Assembly (NCBI RefSeq): GCF_050947875.1
Contig: NC_134570.1
Location: forward strand, 103,650,122 to 103,714,121
DNA: 64,000 bases
Reading direction: 5' to 3'
From: Dermacentor variabilis
Lineage: Eukaryota; Arthropoda; Arachnida; Ixodida; Ixodidae
Numbering within the stretch: position 1 is the first letter of the stretch; the number at the start of each line of letters is the position of its first letter. A program made the translations under genes and the position numbers. Under the pieces are notes generated by a model that worked only from the letters and a program-made list of their open reading frames with translations, had not been told where the DNA came from and made no database searches. This document shows, piece after piece, positions 10,960 through 22,254 of the stretch.

Positions 10960-11950
10960 GGCGAAAAACTAAGCGCTCACTGCGGGCGGCGATGACAAAG
11001 GCGCGCAATATGTCCTCGGGAACCGCAGGCGCAGCAGACGGGTAGGTGTCCGTTGAAACTAAATGGAGCAGGTACGCGTGGCGCCAGGTATGATTCCGCG
11101 GGATCATGTCGTGTCATCGGGTATTCCGCAGGAACACGTCGTGGAGCTGGGTAGTAATCCGTAGTGTCACGACAGACTGGTGAGGACTGGCGGCGACTGA
11201 GATTCGCCGGGAGAGACCGAAAGCTCGTGTTAATTAAGTGGGGTTCTTCAGAAGGCAGTCGGTGCTCGATGCGATGTACTTGCGACCAGGATGGTGATTC
11301 GGGAATGCACTCGTCAAGCGCGCACTGATAACCAGCGTATACTGCCTGAAGTCGTGCTAGCGCTTCTTGAACCACTCGACGAACGATCGAGGCGATATCA
11401 TCGCAGGCAGCGACGTACATACTTCTAACTGTGGTGACGTTGCCCAAGCCCCCGAATAGTGATCCTTCGGGTCTTGAGAGCTTCGAATGTGCGACATTGC
11501 TGCCTCAATTCGGAAGGAGTGTTCAGGTTTTCAATCGTCATTAAAGTTGTAGAAGTCTTCATCGATGCCTTTTAATAGATGTCCTGCTTTGTCTTCCTCC
11601 GACATATTCGCGTTCACAATTCCGCATAGCTTCAATATTTCTTCAATATACGTTGTACACGTTTCACCAGGTAATTCGGCTCTGCGCAAAAGAGTGTGTT
11701 CCGCTTTCTTCTTTTTGGAATTGGGGTCGCCAAAGCCTGCTTTCAATTCCTGGACAAAAGTTTACCAAGTGGTCAGTACGCGTTCATGATCGTCGAACCA
11801 AAGTAGAGCGGTACCGGCGAGGAAAAATACAACGTTCACAAGCTGTGCTGACGTACCCCACCCGTTATGGCGGCTTACTCTTTCGTAGTGTCTCAGCCAA
11901 TCATTCACATCTTCATCTGTTTTAGCTGAGAATAAACGTGGTCCCGACAT
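10960..11950 (-). pseudogene. Gypsy 1 gag remnant
   Basis: The N-terminal part (11762-11950) has DEDVNDWLRHYERVSR and VNVVFFLAGTALLWF, the retrotransposon gag core. The middle (11531-11746) ends in SEEDKAGHLLKGIDEDF. The C-terminal part (10977-11447) carries a CCHC zinc knuckle (C-x2-C-x4-H-x4-C, reading CCACGSRGHIARLC). The three parts lie in separate open pieces, so at least two disruptions are present. Gag would package the element RNA. Confidence 0.85.
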
Positions 11951-12142
11951 CCAGTAGCTAGGACGCCTTGGTCTCTGGCTGGCCTAAACTATGCCTTCTT
12001 TGATGGCGTTCATTGACCGGCCTGCTTAGGCGTCGGCCATGCTTGTTGGCTCTGATTGTAGTCCAGTCAGGCGTCTGCTTCATAGAATATCTTGTAGGAC
12101 TGGCTTGTCCAGCGCGGTCAGTACCCAGCAGCTGCTCCGCTA

Positions 12143-12168
12143 GTTACGAATGAAGAATGAGTTTATTT
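12143..12168 (-). repeat. Truncated 5' LTR remnant of Gypsy element 1
   Basis: GTTACGAATGAAGAATGAG and the following TTTATT match the start of the LTR at 7292 with one mismatch, then identity stops. In element orientation the next bases inward (GGAGCAGCTGCTGGGTA) are in the primer-binding-site position. Confidence 0.65.
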
Positions 12169-12171
12169 ATA

Positions 12172-13420
12172 GTCGACCACTGACCTTTGGTTCCCGTCGA
12201 GTCCTGATTGTACCCCTGATTTAAAGCAAACAACCGCATTTCCAAAAGTATGTCCTGGAACCATTACACCTTTCCACATACCTCGCAGGACCTCGTACCT
12301 ATTGTATTCCCATAGCGCTCTGTGCTTCATTATGGCTGAATTTCTCTTCCCCTTCACTGCTATTGTTTTTTCCTGTGCTTCCATATATCTATTGCCTTCG
12401 TTTATTCATATACCAAGGTATTTATATTCTGTTACCCGAGATATTCCCTGGCCCTGTATCTCCGCTGTCTGTTCACTGTTTTCATTGAATACCATAACAC
12501 CTAATTTTGCAACACTAAATTTCATACCTGAATTGTTGCCTTCCTGTTCACAGATATTAGCCAGACGATGCAAATCACTTTGCTTGTTGGCTAGCAACAC
12601 AATGACGTCCGCATAATAAAAACCTGGGAGCTACTGCTCTACTACTGTACCCGCCTGTCTGTATGAGAGATTAAACCCGATATTACTTCCTTCTAGCGCC
12701 ATCTCCACCTTCACCATTTACATCATAAACAGCAGCGGGGATAAAGGGCACCCCTGCCTCTGTCACTTGTTGATATGAACTTTCTCCTCGCTCCTCATCC
12801 CTTCCAATTCAACGCAAATGGTATTTTCTTGGTAAGTCTCTCTCAAAAGCTGTAGACAATCGACACCTAAGCCTCCCCCTTCCAGAATATCCCACAAAAT
12901 ATTGCGGTCTACGTTGTCATAGGCTCCTGTAATGTCTAAAAAGGCCACATACAACGGTCTGCTTTCTACTTTTGATATTTCAATACACTGAGTAAGAACA
13001 AACAAGTTATCATCCAAACGCCTGCCTATTCTGAAGCCATTCTGAAGCTCTCCCAAAATGCCACTATTCTCTACCCATGCTTGAAGCTTTAATTTGATTA
13101 CCTGCATTGGTAGCCTGTATATTAGCGATGCAATGGTCAATGGTCTATACGAGTGAATTCTATGATTCTCTCCCTTACCTTTATAAACTAAATTCATTCT
13201 ACTTTGTCGCCAACTGTCTGGTATTCGTCTATGTTTTAAAGTTTTGTCCACTGCTTTCACCAGTGCTTCCTTACTTTTTGGTCCTAGTTCATTAATCAGC
13301 CTGACGGGAACCTCGTCTAGCGCTGTGGCTGTGCGCTTAGGAATTTTCGCTTCCGCTTTCTTCCAGTTGAAATTTGTCAGCACCAGCTTCTTTTCCACTT
13401 GAGTCTATTCCATGCTCTTT
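12172..13420 (-). pseudogene. Dead LINE (non-LTR) reverse transcriptase
   Basis: One frame on the minus strand covers an RT domain (12763-13398: SYRPLTIASLIYR, LQNGFRIGRRLDDN, FLDITGAYDNVD) and continues through QGCPLSPLLF and the post-RT region NRYEVLRGMWKGVMVPG. It contains in-frame stops at 12763-12765 (TGA just before the QGCPLSP block) and one more (TAA) shortly after LLFMM. The catalytic box reads YADV where YADD is needed (about 12602-12613), so the polymerase is dead. The same LINE group probably supplies the 3' fragments at 25000-25665 and 37907-38583. The 3' part is cut off where it meets the Gypsy LTR remnant. Confidence 0.9.
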
Positions 13421-13602
13421 TTTTCTTCAAATACAACCTCGCCGTTGCCTTGGAAAGATTTGGCTGTTACTTTTTGGATGTAATTTAATTGGACGTGTAA
13501 GCGGCCGCCAGCGCCACCTGGACCTGTCTTTCCGACGCATCGCGGAAGGGCTTCAGACCCGGCGGCGCGGTACGCGGACTTCCCTATTCTAGACACTGTA
13601 AC

Positions 13603-13890
13603 CGCGGGTCGGCCCACCATTGCACTATCTTCGGTATCGGCCCACGTATGGGGAGTGTGTAACGCCTGCTTCATTTCCGCCGCGGGTCGGCCCGGTATTG
13701 CACTATCTTCGGGATCGGCCCACGTTTGGGGAGGGCTTAACGCATGCTTCAACTCAGCCGCGGGTCGGCCCGGCATTGCACTATCTTCGGGATCGGCCCA
13801 CGTATGCATGGGAAGTGCTTAACGCATGCTTCACCTCCGCCGCGGGTCGGCCCGGCATTGCCCTATCTCCAGGATCGGCCCACGTATTTT
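13603..13890. repeat. Minisatellite, 78-82-bp unit, four copies
   Basis: Units start at 13603, 13681, 13759 and 13841, each opening CGCGGGTCGGCCC and containing ACTATCTTCGG-ATCGGCCCACGT. The first two units are exactly 78 bp (26 codons), so frames stay open on both strands across the array: on the minus strand a TWADPEDSAMPGRPAAE peptide repeats. This repetition, not selection, explains the long opposed open frames at 13405-14063. Confidence 0.93.
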
Positions 13891-15749
13891 GCGTGCCACG
13901 CCAACAACGACATGAAATTTCCTTGGACGGTAGAGGTACATGCAGCTTCGCTGTAAAATGCTCACGCAATCGGTTCTCCAAGGGTAGTGGGGAAAGCTTG
14001 TATGCGTTTCATATAACGCCCCTAGACAAGCGTAGAACGAGTTTTCATCTAACCCTAACTTAATCCAAAAACTGCAACGTTTTGCCTTCACATAACCCTT
14101 TGCAGGCCCCTCAATTCTTCTAAATACAAACTCGGTGAATAATATAGGTCTCCCAGGACCCAGTGAAATCACACTTTACGTTTCCGCACGCTTCCGATCG
14201 CACTAAATAGCTTCGCTGAAAAACGTTAAGTCAGCACACTTCTCTTCAACACTGTAGATTCTTTTCAAGGTGATCCCGTGGTTGCTGCCATGTTTTATCA
14301 CGTGGTACCGTGTCCATTGCTTGCCTCAGCTGCCTCCGTTGCCTACGCTTGCCGGTGCAGCTCTGCAAACCTATGTTTCAGCGGATATCTTAGACGGTGA
14401 CTGGGCGGACGACACGCGAAGCTTTTGCTGCCGCTCCAAAGGACATGTAAGCGCTTTCTGAGCTCCCTACGCATTGTCCAAACGGCGAGAGCAGAGCATA
14501 CGATGCCTGTAATAAAAGCGGGGCTAAAAATGTATGTCAAGCTATCTTAGTTTTCTGCTTATGAACTGAATCAGTATCAGTGTGTTTAGCTCTTCGTTCT
14601 TTATTCAGCAAATACATTTAAGCAGCGACTTGTCAAGATTCTGACTCAGTAAAGTTCACCGGGCGGTCTCTGTTTGGTTGTTTACTTACTGCCTGGTCGC
14701 TCGTGGGTGTGCTCAGTTGCGATAGATTTGTTTTTGCCAGGCACAAAGCTTGTATAACCTGGCTGTTATATACGTTGCAATAGCTTGTAACAAATACGTA
14801 TTAACGCCAGTCACTCGCTTACTGTGTGGACCGTTACGAAGCGTTCAGTCAATTCAGCTTCGAACATTAGTGTGATGTCGCTATAGCCGCCGTCACCCAC
14901 GCTTCGACGAATTGATTCAAGTGTGTGCCCACTCATTATTCTTGACACCTTGGCGATAGAGAGGGCGTGAGTTTGCGTGTGAGTTGGGGTTGGTGTGTGC
15001 AGATAACGCGCGAGAAACTTACTATATGCCAATTAAGAAACGGCTCTACTCCCTTTGTCACCGTATAATGGGTGGTACTGACTCGTGCAGACGATCCGGG
15101 GTTGAAGTTCTTTCCTAGGAGGTTATAGCGCTACCACGCTGGCAGATGAATGAATTTTTTTATCCACAAGGGAAGCCGTGCATCTCGAAGAGACGGCAAC
15201 ACAGGTAGTCCTTACGTAGCAGTGGTCAGTCAACTTGCAGACACAGATTCATTCCATTCCTTAATACGCCAGTCACAATTTTTGCAGCCAACTACTGCAC
15301 AGGTCTTCACTCCATCGCTGCACATTTTGCGGCATGAATGGAGCACAGCGCGTTAGCGAAAACCGAGTTGCATTTCCGGCAGCTGATTTCACAGAAGCAT
15401 GGCAGAAGAGGTAATGGTTTTGCATTCGTGCGCTTTCGCTGAGGCAACGTGCGGGGCGCCGTTGTAAGCGCCATCTCGTATCTCAAGAAAAGGGTGAATA
15501 GAGTGCGTGAAATATGAACGCGTAGCAGAACGCAGGCGACGTTGTCTCTTGCATATTAGTCACCTGTGTGCCTCTAAACAAGTCTTATCGTGCAGGACCG
15601 CTGCCAGTAGCCACAAAGTGAGAACAAAGAGGGGAAGAAATCTGCGCTTGAAGATATTGGGCGGAGACTATCCGAAGGTATTTGTTATCTTCGAGCTCCG
15701 TGACTTCGAGCGACAGTTATCATCTTTATCAGTGACGACATGCTCAGGG
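13891..15749. other. No gene recognised
   Basis: Short opposed frames only. AGCTTCGCTG strings near 13950 and 14205 resemble ends of tick dispersed repeats. No exon with convincing splice sites and homology was found. Confidence 0.45.
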
Positions 15750-16469
15750 AGGAAGCTTGAGCACGGGAGCTCTCAATACGTGGGAACGGAGAAATCGTCT
15801 CTCATGACAATCACTGCACCAATTTTGATAAGGATTGATGCGTTTGAAAAAAGATTTTAGTATCCAGTGGCTGTAGGAAGCATTTCTTTTTATGTACGCC
15901 GTAACTGTTTTTGCGACTGTTGCAGAAATTGCGAAATTTTAGAAAACCTAACCATCAACTTTACAACTCTGTAACCCAGGAATAAAAGAATGATGTTACC
16001 ATTCTGTAAACCACACCTCATATTGTATATAAAGTGGTCAAAATTGACGTAGTATACACTCTTCTAGAGTATAACACTAATTTCTCAGCATTACATTTGC
16101 GAAACCCTTGTGAACATTGTAGCATTTTCGCGTAAGCTGTAAATTCGTAAATCAAATTTGTCTGCTTTAAATGCCCCAACGGATTCAGTTTACATTACGA
16201 TATCTTTTCATGGTGCAGGGTTAGAGATTTGTAAACGTTGCACTTTATTTTTTTTAAGCTTTACAACTTTTTGAAATCATTGTAAAACAGTTCTAGGTCC
16301 TGAATCGACATTCGGTATCTTATAATCACTAGAATTTAATGTATTTTCTCAATTTTCAAAAATTTTAATAACATTGGTCACGCAATTGTCGCATTACAGC
16401 ATTTTTTTTAGTTTTTCATTTTATCTGAACAGGGGGCACGGGAGTTGGCGCCGAGCTAAAGCTTTCTTC
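15750..16469. mobile_element. Non-autonomous TIR (MITE-like) element, copy 2
   Basis: The left end GAGGAAGCTTGAGC and right end GAGCTAAAGCTTTCT match the terminal repeats of the 3820-4546 element with a few changes. Length is 720 bp against 727. The interior is AT-rich with a TTAGAGATTTGTAAAC block matching copy 1. Much more diverged than a recent insertion, so the family is old. Confidence 0.7.
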
Positions 16470-17199
16470 ATGACGATGGGCGGGATGGGGCGCCGAGCAC
16501 ATATATGGTTCTGCCCCTGCAAATAGTGCTATACGATTTGTGCGTCGTTTACTGTTTCATTCCCACACGAGAAAAACAACCACTTCTGCTTTTCAATAAA
16601 ATTTTATGCTCGCTCTGGTGCGAACTACTTGAGCGCGAGTGAATCCACAATCGGTGTCGAAAGCTCAAAGACCATGAAGACACGGAAAGAGCCTGAATAT
16701 TTCCGCAGTAAGTGCACGCAGTCTAGCATTTGCATTTCCAGCACGCAATATAGCAGTTTGCGAACAACGGAGTGTTTGGATCACCAACTGCTCGTGCATT
16801 GAAGTTTTCTTGGATCCCGCGGTGGCTAAACTTTTGACGGCGACTGCACGGGTACCAGTCTCAGCTAATGCGCTGATTCTGAATGTTACGCATCATATAT
16901 ATGTGTCTCTGTGATAATATTTTTCTGCTTGGTATGTGGATTCATTATAACATACCGTTTACATATTAAGCTAGTGCGAACTAATATCGTTTCTTCTTTT
17001 GTTTCCGGTGTTTAGATGCTTCGTTTCATTCGATTATCTAAAACAGCATGTTTTTTGTTAGCCACACGATACAAGATTTTGCAGTTCATAAACAGCGACG
17101 TAGAAGAACGTTCGAGAGAAGTAGAGAATAGCGGCTGAAGTTCCTTGTTTGAAAGCGCGTATTCACAAAAGAAGTGATCAAAAGCGATCTTGCTGTTGC
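16470..17199. other. No gene recognised
   Basis: AT-rich sequence without a supportable exon. Confidence 0.45.
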
Positions 17200-17292
17200 A
17201 TCAGGCGGGGCGGAGCGCCATGTAAGCTACAGCTGGCCTTTCCCTCTTCATCGTATAGGCCAGCTTGAGTTCGAATCGCCCGTCGCCTTACC
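17200..17292 (+). repeat. tRNA-like SINE head (family D) with strong hairpin
   Basis: Contains GAGTTCGAATCGCC (B-box-like). The flanks AGGCGGGGC and GCCCGTCGCCT can partly pair like an acceptor stem. A perfect 9-bp stem (AGCTGGCCT at 17231-17239 with AGGCCAGCT at 17257-17265) takes the place of a normal anticodon arm, with a 17-base loop. Not a canonical tRNA; a SINE or tRNA pseudogene is likelier. Confidence 0.45.
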
Positions 17293-18740
17293 GATATGGT
17301 CTTTCGCGCGAGCAAATAACGCAGATCTAACAGCGAAGTCCGTGTTTTTGTAAATCACTCACAAGACACCGGATAAACGAAAAGGAACGCCCACACATGT
17401 GCGCATTGACAAATAAAGTTGAATGAAGGCAACGCACTGTTTCTTTATGCAAAGATACGGTCGCACGGTTCCGGGAGATGCAAACAAGGCAACATAACCA
17501 CCGTAACTCTGACGTCAGATCAAAGAACGCAGATTAACAGAGTCTGCTATCGCCAAAGGTTTCGGAATAAAATCAGATTCATCCTTGTAAAGCAGTAGAG
17601 ACGTAGCATGGTTCCATACACCTGACATCTGCTGCATGCCTCGGCAACTTCTCTGGTGTACTTTTATCTTGTTCGCTACAGCTCTGAAGTTCTTTATCTT
17701 ATGGCTGAAGTGCATGGGGCTTTCCAAGAAGCGTTTGTACAGTGCCGACTCCTTAACACGGGCAGTGACTGCCCGAGTGAAATATTCCTAGTCAGTAAAT
17801 ATGAGACGCATTTTTTTTTAGGAGGGACATTTCTTTCCAACCAATTCCATCACATCCTGAGTGTTGCCCCTCTGTTGAATTAACGGCAGTCGAGAGCCGA
17901 ATGGTAACTTCGGCGCACAGCACTGGTGCACAGACCTCGGCTAACGTGTTTATTTCTACCGCAGCGAATTTCGCCGCACATTCCTATCAATTAGCAGAAA
18001 GAAGAAAAAAAAGCAGTCACGCGTTTTTTTATCTTCTTTTGCAAGACATATCTTAACACTTAAGCAACCTAGCCGAAAATACGTAAGCAAAGTCGGACGA
18101 AACAAATGTGTACCGCAACATGGAAAGCACACCTGCACACGTCGTTTGATGGTATGGCAACATTGACCTCGGCAACGGCGCGGTGGGGCAGCATGGAGAT
18201 GGAGGAGAGATACGCGGGCAAAGACCACTGACCAGGCGATGGAGAGATAATAGGTCGTAAACGCAAAGTTCAAGGCGACGCGACGCGCGGTCTTGACATA
18301 CAGGTGAGAGGGCAAAAACGCTTCCCCGACAAGAGAGGGCATCAGCGTGTCTTTGCCTATTTCTTAGTCAAATACGCGAAAACTTACTTTCACTTCCTTT
18401 CCTCCTTTTTTTGCAGTCCCATCCGCGAATATGCAAAACAGGGAGCCCGATACTATGTTTGGGTTACAACTGTAAGAATCACGGCGTTGGAAATAACCAC
18501 GACCCTTACTCTCGTAACGCCTCTAACAGGCGTTGTCGTCGTTTAGTAGAGTCGTTGCGACAGTTAGCAAGACCACGTGTGTGTTCGTGCTTCGAGATGC
18601 AAAAGAGATGGACCAACGCGTGTCAACTCCTGCTTTTTTTTTGCGTGTGTGTGTGTGTGCGAACCTCAGTTGATAACAAGCAGTCGAAACAACAGTGAAT
18701 AAATAGACGCACCAGTCCCGTGGCGTTTGATCGCGTAGGG
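17293..18740. other. No gene recognised upstream of cuticle-like gene 1
   Basis: A 128-aa minus-strand frame (17956-18342) has no recognisable domain. A short GT run lies at about 18642-18660. The last few hundred bases presumably include regulatory DNA of the gene at 18776. Confidence 0.4.
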
Positions 18741-18747
18741 TATAAAA
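18741..18747 (+). promoter_or_regulatory. TATA box of cuticle-like gene 1
   Basis: TATAAAA in a GGGTATAAAACTGC context, followed about 33 bases later by an arthropod initiator-like TCAGTT (18774-18779). The first ATG comes about 40 bases further on. Confidence 0.8.
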
Positions 18748-18814
18748 CTGCACCGAGAACCGCTGTGCAGGCATCAGTTCTTCCGAGCCAACTGAAAGAT
18801 CGACACAGTCCACC

Positions 18815-20097
18815 ATGATTGCCGTGAGTAGTGTTGCTATCCATTTGGCTTTCGTCTCGCGCTTTCGACGTTCACCTTTCGCGCTATTTGGCTCGTGTCC
18901 ATACTCTGTAGATACGTTTTCAGCCTAAAAATTGTCATTCTAGAACATTCACTTCTAGGCCCTGCAAAGTTTCTTGCGGTCGTGACTAATTATGAAAACT
19001 ATTAACTTTACTCTGTAGACGCGTTTAGTATTTTCTAGTTGACTGGCATTCAGGAGCCTTACGTGTTGCAAGCTACCAATCGAACTAAAGCCAGAGATAT
19101 TCTCCCTACTCAGTTCTGCGTATTCTCCATTTGGCGAGATTGCAGAAATTAATTTCTCACTCTAAATTTTCATCAAAAATGAAGCTATTCCTTTCGAAGC
19201 AACCAGCCCTATCCTTTCAATTTCTAATTAAGCCCCTAGACCTCATTCCTTGAGCAATGCAAGCATAAACTTACAGAACTATTTGCTTTTCTTCTAGCAA
19301 ACCGCCTGCGGTGGAGATATGAAGCTATTGCTCCCACCCATGGGGTGCTCCGTTTTTATATTACTTTGACAGCAGATAGCTTGTTGGCCATCTTTATATA
19401 TAGAAGTACGATAAACCTGCTTGCACTCAAGTCAGCAAGCACCGCACCGACCCGTCACTACTCAGTCCCGCAGCCAAACACGCCAACCAACGTCTTACAC
19501 ATAGAGAGCATGGTTGTAAAAATTCCGCTCTTAACAAAAACCTGTTAAAGTAATCCATCCGTTGAAAAACCAGCCTCACGAGTACTCTGTCTGCGACTCC
19601 ATTAAAAGCATAAGCGAGACAATATCGCCGTCTGTAAGGCAAAGCATAAGAAAGTAAGGAGTACTTTAATCGCCACGTGGAACGCTACAGTTCCCATGCA
19701 GTTCGCCCAGGTAAAAAAAAAATAATCGGAAAGCCGACGCTGTCTTTTCCTACAGGTCCTGTGCCTCTTCGCCGCTCTGCTGAGCAACGCCCTTGCGGTG
19801 TACGTCCCCACGTACGGCCTACCGGTGGCCGGCTACCCTACCGTCCCTGCTGTCTCGACCCTGCACGCTGCACCCGTGGCCGCTCTACAAACGGTCCATC
19901 GCACGGTGCCGATCACTCCGACCGTCCACAACGTGGCTACCCCGTACGGCTATCGCACAACCGGCGTCAGCTACAGCCACAGAGTCGACGCCCACCCGGT
20001 GAAACTGCGCTACGTGTACGGCCTTACCCCATACGGCCTCAACTACGGCTACGGACTGGACGCCTTCGGATACCCCACCGTGCTCAAGAAGTGGTGA
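18815..20097 (+). CDS. Small secreted Tyr/Pro-rich cuticle-like protein 1 (two exons)
   Basis: Exon 1 (about 18776-18823) codes only Met-Ile-Ala and is followed by a GTGAGT donor at 18824. Exon 2 begins at 19756 after a TTTTCCTACAG acceptor and reads in frame to TGA at 20095, giving about 116 residues. Joining the exons makes a classic signal peptide (MIAVLCLFAALLSNALA), so the product should be secreted. The mature part is rich in Tyr, Pro, Val, Ala and His and ends PYGLNYGYGLDAFGY then LKKW. No Rebers-Riddiford chitin-binding motif is seen. The paralogue at 34550-36482 has the same layout and the same C-terminal block. Third positions are GC-rich in exon 2, unlike the flanks, supporting real coding. 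An alternative start or 9-base microexon exists at 19696-19710. A cuticle or other extracellular-matrix role is inferred from composition only. Confidence 0.82.
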
Positions 20098-20510
20098 GAT
20101 ATATGTGAATACGACCGACTAATTGCGTTGTTGCTGCAGCGTATAGGTTATCCGCTAAAAGAGATCAACACCCTTGCAAATTTTCAATTTTCATGGGTGT
20201 ACTGCTTAGGAAGAAATCAGTGAGAAATGAACAGTATGGCCCCGATGGTGTATCGAAACCCACGTTCGCGCTACGCGCCAACTGCTTCAATCTGGATTTC
20301 CATCGGCTGCAAGGATGCAATCGGATTTCACTTGACGCCAGCGAAAAGAACGAAAAGTACCTATCAATGCCAGAAATTTTCCATGGCTTTTAAATTTTGC
20401 TGAATGCTGAAAATGAGTACAAGAAAATGAGCGCCGTTCTTCGCGAAAACGTAACGGTTATAGTTTTAACGAGTAATGCGACAGTAGGGGCGAGCTAAGC
20501 GAAAAAAATT

Positions 20511-20516
20511 AATAAA
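20511..20516 (+). terminator. Candidate poly(A) signal of cuticle-like gene 1
   Basis: AATAAA about 410 bases after the stop codon, the first good match downstream on this strand. If an intron follows the LKK codons, as in the paralogue, the 3' UTR would be shorter. Confidence 0.5.
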
Positions 20517-21597
20517 GCCACAAACTTATGACTGAGGAACTGGTTTGATTTGATCGATTAATTGTATTGGAAATTTTATCAAAGTTATACTTGCCATAAT
20601 ATCGTTTATTATGGTGCAACAAAATGAGATGACATTGCATAAAAAATGTTAATGCGGAATAAGAACCTTATTATCAATTGTACGATGACAGAAGGCACAC
20701 CTTATGTTAGCTAACTTCTTTACTTAATGTAACAGACGAATATTAACATTCGTTTATTTAGCAAAGCTAGAAAGCTCGGAGTATATTCATTTAGCCAACT
20801 GCATTACACTGAAGAACTGGAAAAGAAGGCGATTTAAGTGGATCGCAGCTCACGGTGAAACAGATGGCATGACAACATTTTACAAGTACTGTATCTAACA
20901 TTAGGTAGCAAGTAGTTTTGCAGCGCCGCTACGACCTCATAAATAATTTTCTCAACGCCGCTAACTCACAATGCTCTCTACTTTTCAGAAAAAACAATCT
21001 TGGCAAACGACCTAATGACACCCTGACAAGACCCGCCGGTACGACGACAAATATGTCACAGCTGACAACACAAGATGTCGTCCTCGTTCTTACTTTGCTG
21101 ACGCGTAGATAGTTCAGAAAACGAATAAAAAGTCACAAATCGAACAAAGTATTGTGGTTATGTCACGTATTCCGCAACCAGCTGCCGCTCCATACACGAA
21201 TGGGCATTGTTGTTTCAAAGTGCTAAGGCAGTGCTACTAAAAGAAACTTGTGAAATATAGCTTTAGCGCTGAATTACGAGAATAAAGGGGCTAAAGCAAG
21301 CTATCATTGCCTTTTCTTTTCGTTATTGTCAGAATGTACTTGAGATTTCCGGATAGCTTGCCTTAACGAAGCCTACTTTCCCACTTTTCTACAACGTCGT
21401 CGTCCTCGTCATCGTTGTATTTGGTTGCCACAGCCTTGGATAGGGTGGTCAACAGAAACGGAAACGGACAAGCGGATTCACCAGTCTTATACATTTAAAA
21501 CAAAAATAAAATATGGATTTAGTCACAGATAAAAATCCTATGGTCAAGGAAAAACTAGAAATAAAAAATGGCCAGGCTTAGCTTGGTTAAGCCAAGA
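20517..21597. other. AT-rich, no gene recognised
   Basis: Only short frames. A run of TTATTAT-like sequence and AT-rich DNA; nothing assignable. Confidence 0.5.
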
Positions 21598-21877
21598 ATG
21601 CGTTGCATATTGCGCGGTCAGGTGGTGGCTGCGGCCGCGCGCGACCGCGCCAGTTGGGGCCCAGCTTTTCCTCCGTGACGTTACGCACCGGCGCAGCGCC
21701 CCTAGCGGGAGGAGCGGGAGTCAGGTGGTGGCTGCGGCCGCGCGCGACCGCGCGAGTTGGGGCCCTGCTTTTCCTCCGGCTGTCGTGACGTCACGTCACG
21801 TGGTTGCGCTAAAGGCCAATGGTGGCTGCCCGGCCGCGTCCAAGGCCTGAACTGAGTGATTGCAATATGCAACGCAT
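21598..21877. mobile_element. GC-rich element with perfect 16-bp terminal inverted repeats
   Basis: ATGCGTTGCATATTGC (21598-21613) is exactly complementary to GCAATATGCAACGCAT (21862-21877). Between them, a GC-rich block of about 70 bp (GTGGTGGCTGCGGCCGCGCG and onward to TTTTCCTCCG) is present twice, starting near 21618 and 21719. The contrast with the AT-rich flanks marks an inserted unit of about 280 bp. No coding capacity. Superfamily unknown. Confidence 0.72.
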
Positions 21878-22254
21878 AAAACATGTTCAATGTAAAAAGT
21901 GGAGTTATAGAAGATCAAGGAGGAACAAATCTGGCAGGTGAAAAATTTGCTTCGGTAAGATAATTGATATATCTTACTAGCTTCGATATTAGCTTCGATA
22001 TTATGTGCGATAAGATATGACACTACCAAGCAATTACTTCGGTATGTGAACCCCAAACTACAGCTTCTGCCCACACTCACCATTGCGTCCTTGTCGTCAT
22101 CCTTAGCTTTGCGCTAACGCGTTCTTCTTCCGCGGCTTCATTTTTCTCTTTTCCTCCTCCTTTCTTTGTTGCCGTCTAAAAATAGTTTCCACGAGACCTT
22201 GGTAAAATAAAATTTTATTATTGCTCAAACATTTATTTGTAGTTACAATATGCA

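Larger units (their letters stand above)
7292..12168 (-). mobile_element. Decayed Gypsy (Ty3-type) LTR retrotransposon
   Basis: Order on the minus strand is LTR remnant, gag, protease, reverse transcriptase, RNase H, integrase, LTR: the Ty3/Gypsy order. The left LTR is 7292-7428; only about 25 bp of the right LTR survive (12143-12168) before the sequence switches to LINE coding DNA. All coding regions are broken by shifts and stops. It is related to, but clearly diverged from, the Gypsy element at 56416-61546, sharing gag block order and short LTRs. It is a fossil. Confidence 0.9.

Noticed and set aside
13405..14063. Long opposed open frames (134 aa minus, 147 aa plus) as genes
   Set aside because: They are by-products of a 78-bp tandem unit divisible by three; both strands are open and neither has start, splice or domain support.
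17956..18342. 128-aa minus-strand frame
   Set aside because: No domain, no plausible exon borders, and overlapped by a plus-strand frame of similar quality.
19677..20108. 143-aa Arg/Pro-rich frame
   Set aside because: A different frame of the GC-rich exon 2 of cuticle-like gene 1; composition is typical of a frame shadow.
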